From contig JAOZPE010000007.1 of NCBI GenBank assembly GCA_029932915.1, positions 1 to 51,412 of the forward strand: DNA of 51,412 nt, in the 5' to 3' direction. The DNA comes from Candidatus Krumholzibacteriia bacterium (GTDB taxonomy: Bacteria; Krumholzibacteriota; Krumholzibacteriia; JAJRXK01). The position numbers were made by a program, and so were the translations under genes. Each line of letters opens with the position of its first letter. Positions within the stretch are counted from its first letter, which is position 1. The notes under the pieces were generated by a model that ran no database searches, was not told the DNA's origin, and saw only the letters and a program-made list of their open reading frames with translations. Shown here piece after piece: positions 49,176 to 51,412 of the stretch.

Positions 49176-50254
49176 GCTTCGTCCAGCTCCTCGGGTTGCA
49201 GATCGAAGGCGCCGTTGCGCAGGACCGGAGTGTAGCCGACTTCCTCCAGCCACCGAATCATTTCTTCCCCGCTGAGGTCGAAGCTGTCGGCCACTTCGCG
49301 GGGACTTCTGTCTCCGGCGGAGAGGGGTCCTTCCAGATCGTCCACGCCGCAGCTCAGGGAGAGGTGGGCCATCTTCAGGTCGCTGCGCCCGTAGGACATC
49401 CTCACATGTTCGACGCCGGTGTCCCACAGACGGCAGGCGCTGAACACGCGCACATCGAATTGACCCTGGGTGAGCAGGGCGTCGCGCGCCCCCCCGAAAC
49501 CCTTCGGATCGTACACCATCGGCGACAGACTCAGGAAGACACCGCTCTCCTCCTGCACCGCGGCGATCGCGCGGAGCTGGTCGAGCAGCCGGTCGAGCGG
49601 CAGCTCCGGTCCGAAGAGGACGGCCGCGTTCCCGCGCAGGCCCGCCCGGCCCGCGTCCGTCCAGAAGGCGGCCCAGCGCCGGTGCGCCTCCTCTCCGAAG
49701 GCGGGATGCCACTGTGGACGCACCCCGTCGGAGATCACCCTCAAGCCCGCCGCCCGGGCGTCGGAGAGGACGGAGCGATCGGCGCCGGCCTGCATCCACG
49801 TGTCCGCGACGCCGAGCTGGAAGGTGGGTCCTCCGGGCTCGGACCCGCCACCTGCGGTGGACGAGGCCGGCCGGCCCGCTTGCTCCAGGATCGAATCGAT
49901 GGCTTCGGCCGCGGCCGCGGCGATCTCCAGCAGGGCGGCCGCACCGGTCCCCTCCGGTGGAAGGAGCTGATAATCGCCCGCGGCCGGATGGGCGCACGCC
50001 TGCACCCGGGCGACGAGGCGGGCCCGATCCCCCAGCGAGGCCGCTCCCTCGGGACCTTCCTCTCCCCCGGAGCACGCCCCCAGGGGGATGCCGTTGATGG
50101 GGTTGCAGGAGAGAGCACTTCCCAGATCGATGCTCTGCACCAGGGTGAAGCTCGTGACCGTCCCGTGCAGCTCACGGCGGAGCGCGTCGGCGCGGGCGGC
50201 CGCCTCCAGTGGATTCGGCCGCTGCAGGATCTCGATGAGGCTCGACGGGTCCAA
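49172..50254 (-). CDS. MqnE-like protein lacking the radical-SAM cysteine motif
   Basis: A 360-residue protein whose C-terminal half aligns by eye with aminofutalosine synthase MqnE: AGLRGNAAVLFG (family: GLRSNATMLYG), RLLDQLRAIAAVQEESGVF, and a final VADSFDLSGEEMIRWLEEVGYTP. The SAM-site GGGAE is replaced by SDGVR. Where MqnE has NxCxxxCxxC, this protein has only Cys50 and Cys61 eleven residues apart, so no [4Fe-4S] radical-SAM cluster can be bound in the normal way. The frame is intact, coded like its neighbours and coupled to mqnA, which argues against a decaying pseudogene. TTG at 50254 has AGAGGA upstream and gives the usual MqnE start; ATG at 50284 lacks a site. Could be a scaffold, a regulator or a new non-radical enzyme. 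Confidence 0.75.
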   Translation of the reverse strand: MDPSSLIEILQRPNPLEAAARADALRRELHGTVTSFTLVQSIDLGSALSCNPINGIPLGACSGGEEGPEGAASLGDRARLVARVQACAHPAAGDYQLLPPEGTGAAALLEIAAAAAEAIDSILEQAGRPASSTAGGGSEPGGPTFQLGVADTWMQAGADRSVLSDARAAGLRVISDGVRPQWHPAFGEEAHRRWAAFWTDAGRAGLRGNAAVLFGPELPLDRLLDQLRAIAAVQEESGVFLSLSPMVYDPKGFGGARDALLTQGQFDVRVFSACRLWDTGVEHVRMSYGRSDLKMAHLSLSCGVDDLEGPLSAGDRSPREVADSFDLSGEEMIRWLEEVGYTPVLRNGAFDLQPEELDEA

Positions 50255-50361
50255 GGGATTCCTCTTCGGCGGGCCGGCGGCCATCGCCGTCACGGCGTTC
50301 GATGTGATCGTCTGCCACAGTAGTGCATCGGCAACGGCCAGGCCAGGGCGGCCGAAGCCCT

Positions 50362-51216
50362 TCAGGGCCACAGGAGGGCCAGCACGGCGAAGGCCAGGAA
50401 GACCAGACCGACCCACGAGTTCACCTGGAAGAAGGCCTGGTCGATCCGGCGCAGATCGCCGCCGCGGACCAACCAGTGTTCGTAGGCCAGGAGCGCGGCC
50501 ACCGTGAGCACCCCCACCGTCCAGGGCCACCCCAGCTGCTGGGAGAATCCGGCCGCGGCGAAGAAGATCACCGTCGCCGCATGGCACAGGCGAGCCACCC
50601 CCAGCGCCGCCCGATCGCCCAGGGCCGCCGAGACGCTGTGGAGACCCGCGCGGCGATCGAACTCGGTGTCCTGGCAGCCATAGATGATGTCGAAGCCGGC
50701 CACCCAGAACAACACGCCCGCTCCCAGCCACAGGGGAAAGGCATCGAAGCCGCCCCGCACCGCCAGCCACGCACCGACCGGGGCGATGGCCAGGGCCAGA
50801 CCCAGGAAGAAGTGCGAGAGGACGGTGAAGCGCTTGGTGAGCGAATAGAACAGGACGACCGCCAGGGCCGCGGGCGACAGCTTCAGGCAAAGGGGATTGA
50901 GCTGCCAGGCGGCCACCACCAGCAACAGGGACATGGCCCCGGTGAAGATCCACACCGGAGCGCGGCGCAGTTCACCGCGGGGCAGCTCACGCGCGGCGGT
51001 GCGGGGATTCCGTTCGTCCAGGTGATGGTCGACCAGGCGGTTGAACGCCATTGCCGCGCTGCGCGCTCCGATCATCGCAACCACGATCCACAGGAAGATC
51101 CGCCAGGAGGGCCATCCGCCGGCGGCGACGAGCATGGAGATCAAGGCAAAGGGCAGCGCGAAGATCGTGTGTTCGATCTTGATCATGCGAAGGGTCTTGA
51201 CCAGCGCGCCCGACAT
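50362..51216 (-). CDS. mqnP: UbiA-family prenyltransferase of the futalosine pathway
   Basis: A 284-residue integral membrane enzyme with about eight helices that attaches the polyprenyl chain to the naphthoate head group. The two aspartate motifs are NRLVDHHLDERNP (N-x3-D-x3-D) and YGCQDTEFDRRAG (D-x3-D), with the basic and helical surroundings typical of UbiA. ATG at 51216 has GGAGG 6 nt upstream; an upstream in-frame ATG at 51270 has none. First gene of the minus-strand operon with the mqnE-like gene and mqnA, which supports the MqnP assignment over ubiquinone UbiA. The remaining sequence to the right edge holds no gene. Confidence 0.9.
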   Translation of the reverse strand: MSGALVKTLRMIKIEHTIFALPFALISMLVAAGGWPSWRIFLWIVVAMIGARSAAMAFNRLVDHHLDERNPRTAARELPRGELRRAPVWIFTGAMSLLLVVAAWQLNPLCLKLSPAALAVVLFYSLTKRFTVLSHFFLGLALAIAPVGAWLAVRGGFDAFPLWLGAGVLFWVAGFDIIYGCQDTEFDRRAGLHSVSAALGDRAALGVARLCHAATVIFFAAAGFSQQLGWPWTVGVLTVAALLAYEHWLVRGGDLRRIDQAFFQVNSWVGLVFLAFAVLALLWP

Positions 51217-51412
51217 CTCGGCCCTCCAGCTTCCCCAGTCCACGGCGAAAGAAGACGAAGCGAGGTGCACGGGAGGGTAGCATCGACAGCGACGGCGAGC
51301 CAGGGAACGGATGGGCCGGGAGAGGGCCCGATCCGGAGGCGCCCCCTGGTCCTCGATCGAGAAGAAGAGTATCCTCGATTATGTCCGCCCTGTATCCGGG
51401 CGACGGATCCCA

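Noticed and set aside
49172-50254. Calling the MqnE-like gene a frameshifted pseudogene
   Set aside because: The frame is continuous for about 360 codons with normal codon use and an ATGA overlap to mqnA. I could not find the missing cysteines in another frame.

Overview
The window is a GC-rich, densely coded bacterial chromosome segment with about 31 protein genes on both strands. I found no rRNA, tRNA, CRISPR array, insertion sequence or prophage. Three traits suggest an uncultured FCB-type lineage such as Krumholzibacteriota, Eisenbacteria or Latescibacteria: an extracellular protein with a C-terminal FlgD-like domain carrying a PNPFNP signature, many Sec-exported proteins, and a bacterial DNA topoisomerase VI. 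This placement is an inference from gene content, not a phylogeny.

Layout. 1-7858 (minus): an exported protein cut by the window edge, with a long structured leader, then a 1909-residue alpha-2-macroglobulin. 8035-16912 (plus): an exported alpha/beta-hydrolase-like protein without a nucleophile serine, a DEDDy exonuclease, a squalene/phytoene synthase, an RlmD/TrmA-type RNA methyltransferase, a membrane protein, and topoisomerase VI subunits B and A separated by elbB and a hairpin-rich leader. 16909-25666 (minus): a membrane protein, a secreted tripeptidyl-peptidase II-like protease, a small membrane protein, a DUF302-like periplasmic protein, a FadL-like porin and mqnC. 25828-28587 (plus): a secreted M1 aminopeptidase.

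28589-45274 is the metabolic core of the window. It resembles the anaerobic purine/urate catabolic clusters of enterobacteria and clostridia (hyuA, xdh, ssnA, ygeX, ygeY, ygeW). It holds a hydantoinase, a three-gene xanthine dehydrogenase (xdhA-xdhC-xdhB), a second fused Fe-S/molybdopterin hydroxylase of the selenium-dependent type, a shortened SsnA-like amidohydrolase, two unrelated-looking PLP fold-type-II enzymes, a YgeY-like M20 hydrolase and a YgeW-like carbamoyltransferase. Canonical YgeX, YgfK and carbamate kinase are not present here. The two PLP enzymes occupy the place where YgeX would be expected.

45455-48326 (plus) is a lutABC lactate oxidation operon with ATGA overlaps. 48357-51216 (minus) is a futalosine menaquinone operon, mqnP, an mqnE-like gene, then mqnA. 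Its central gene resembles aminofutalosine synthase MqnE but has lost the radical-SAM CxxxCxxC motif. Together with mqnC at 24.5-25.7 kb this points to a menaquinone-based respiratory chain that lactate and purine oxidation could feed.

The best candidates for undescribed biology are the cluster-less MqnE paralogue, the variant purine cluster with its two PLP enzymes and barrel-only SsnA, and the elbB plus hairpin interruption of the topoisomerase VI genes.
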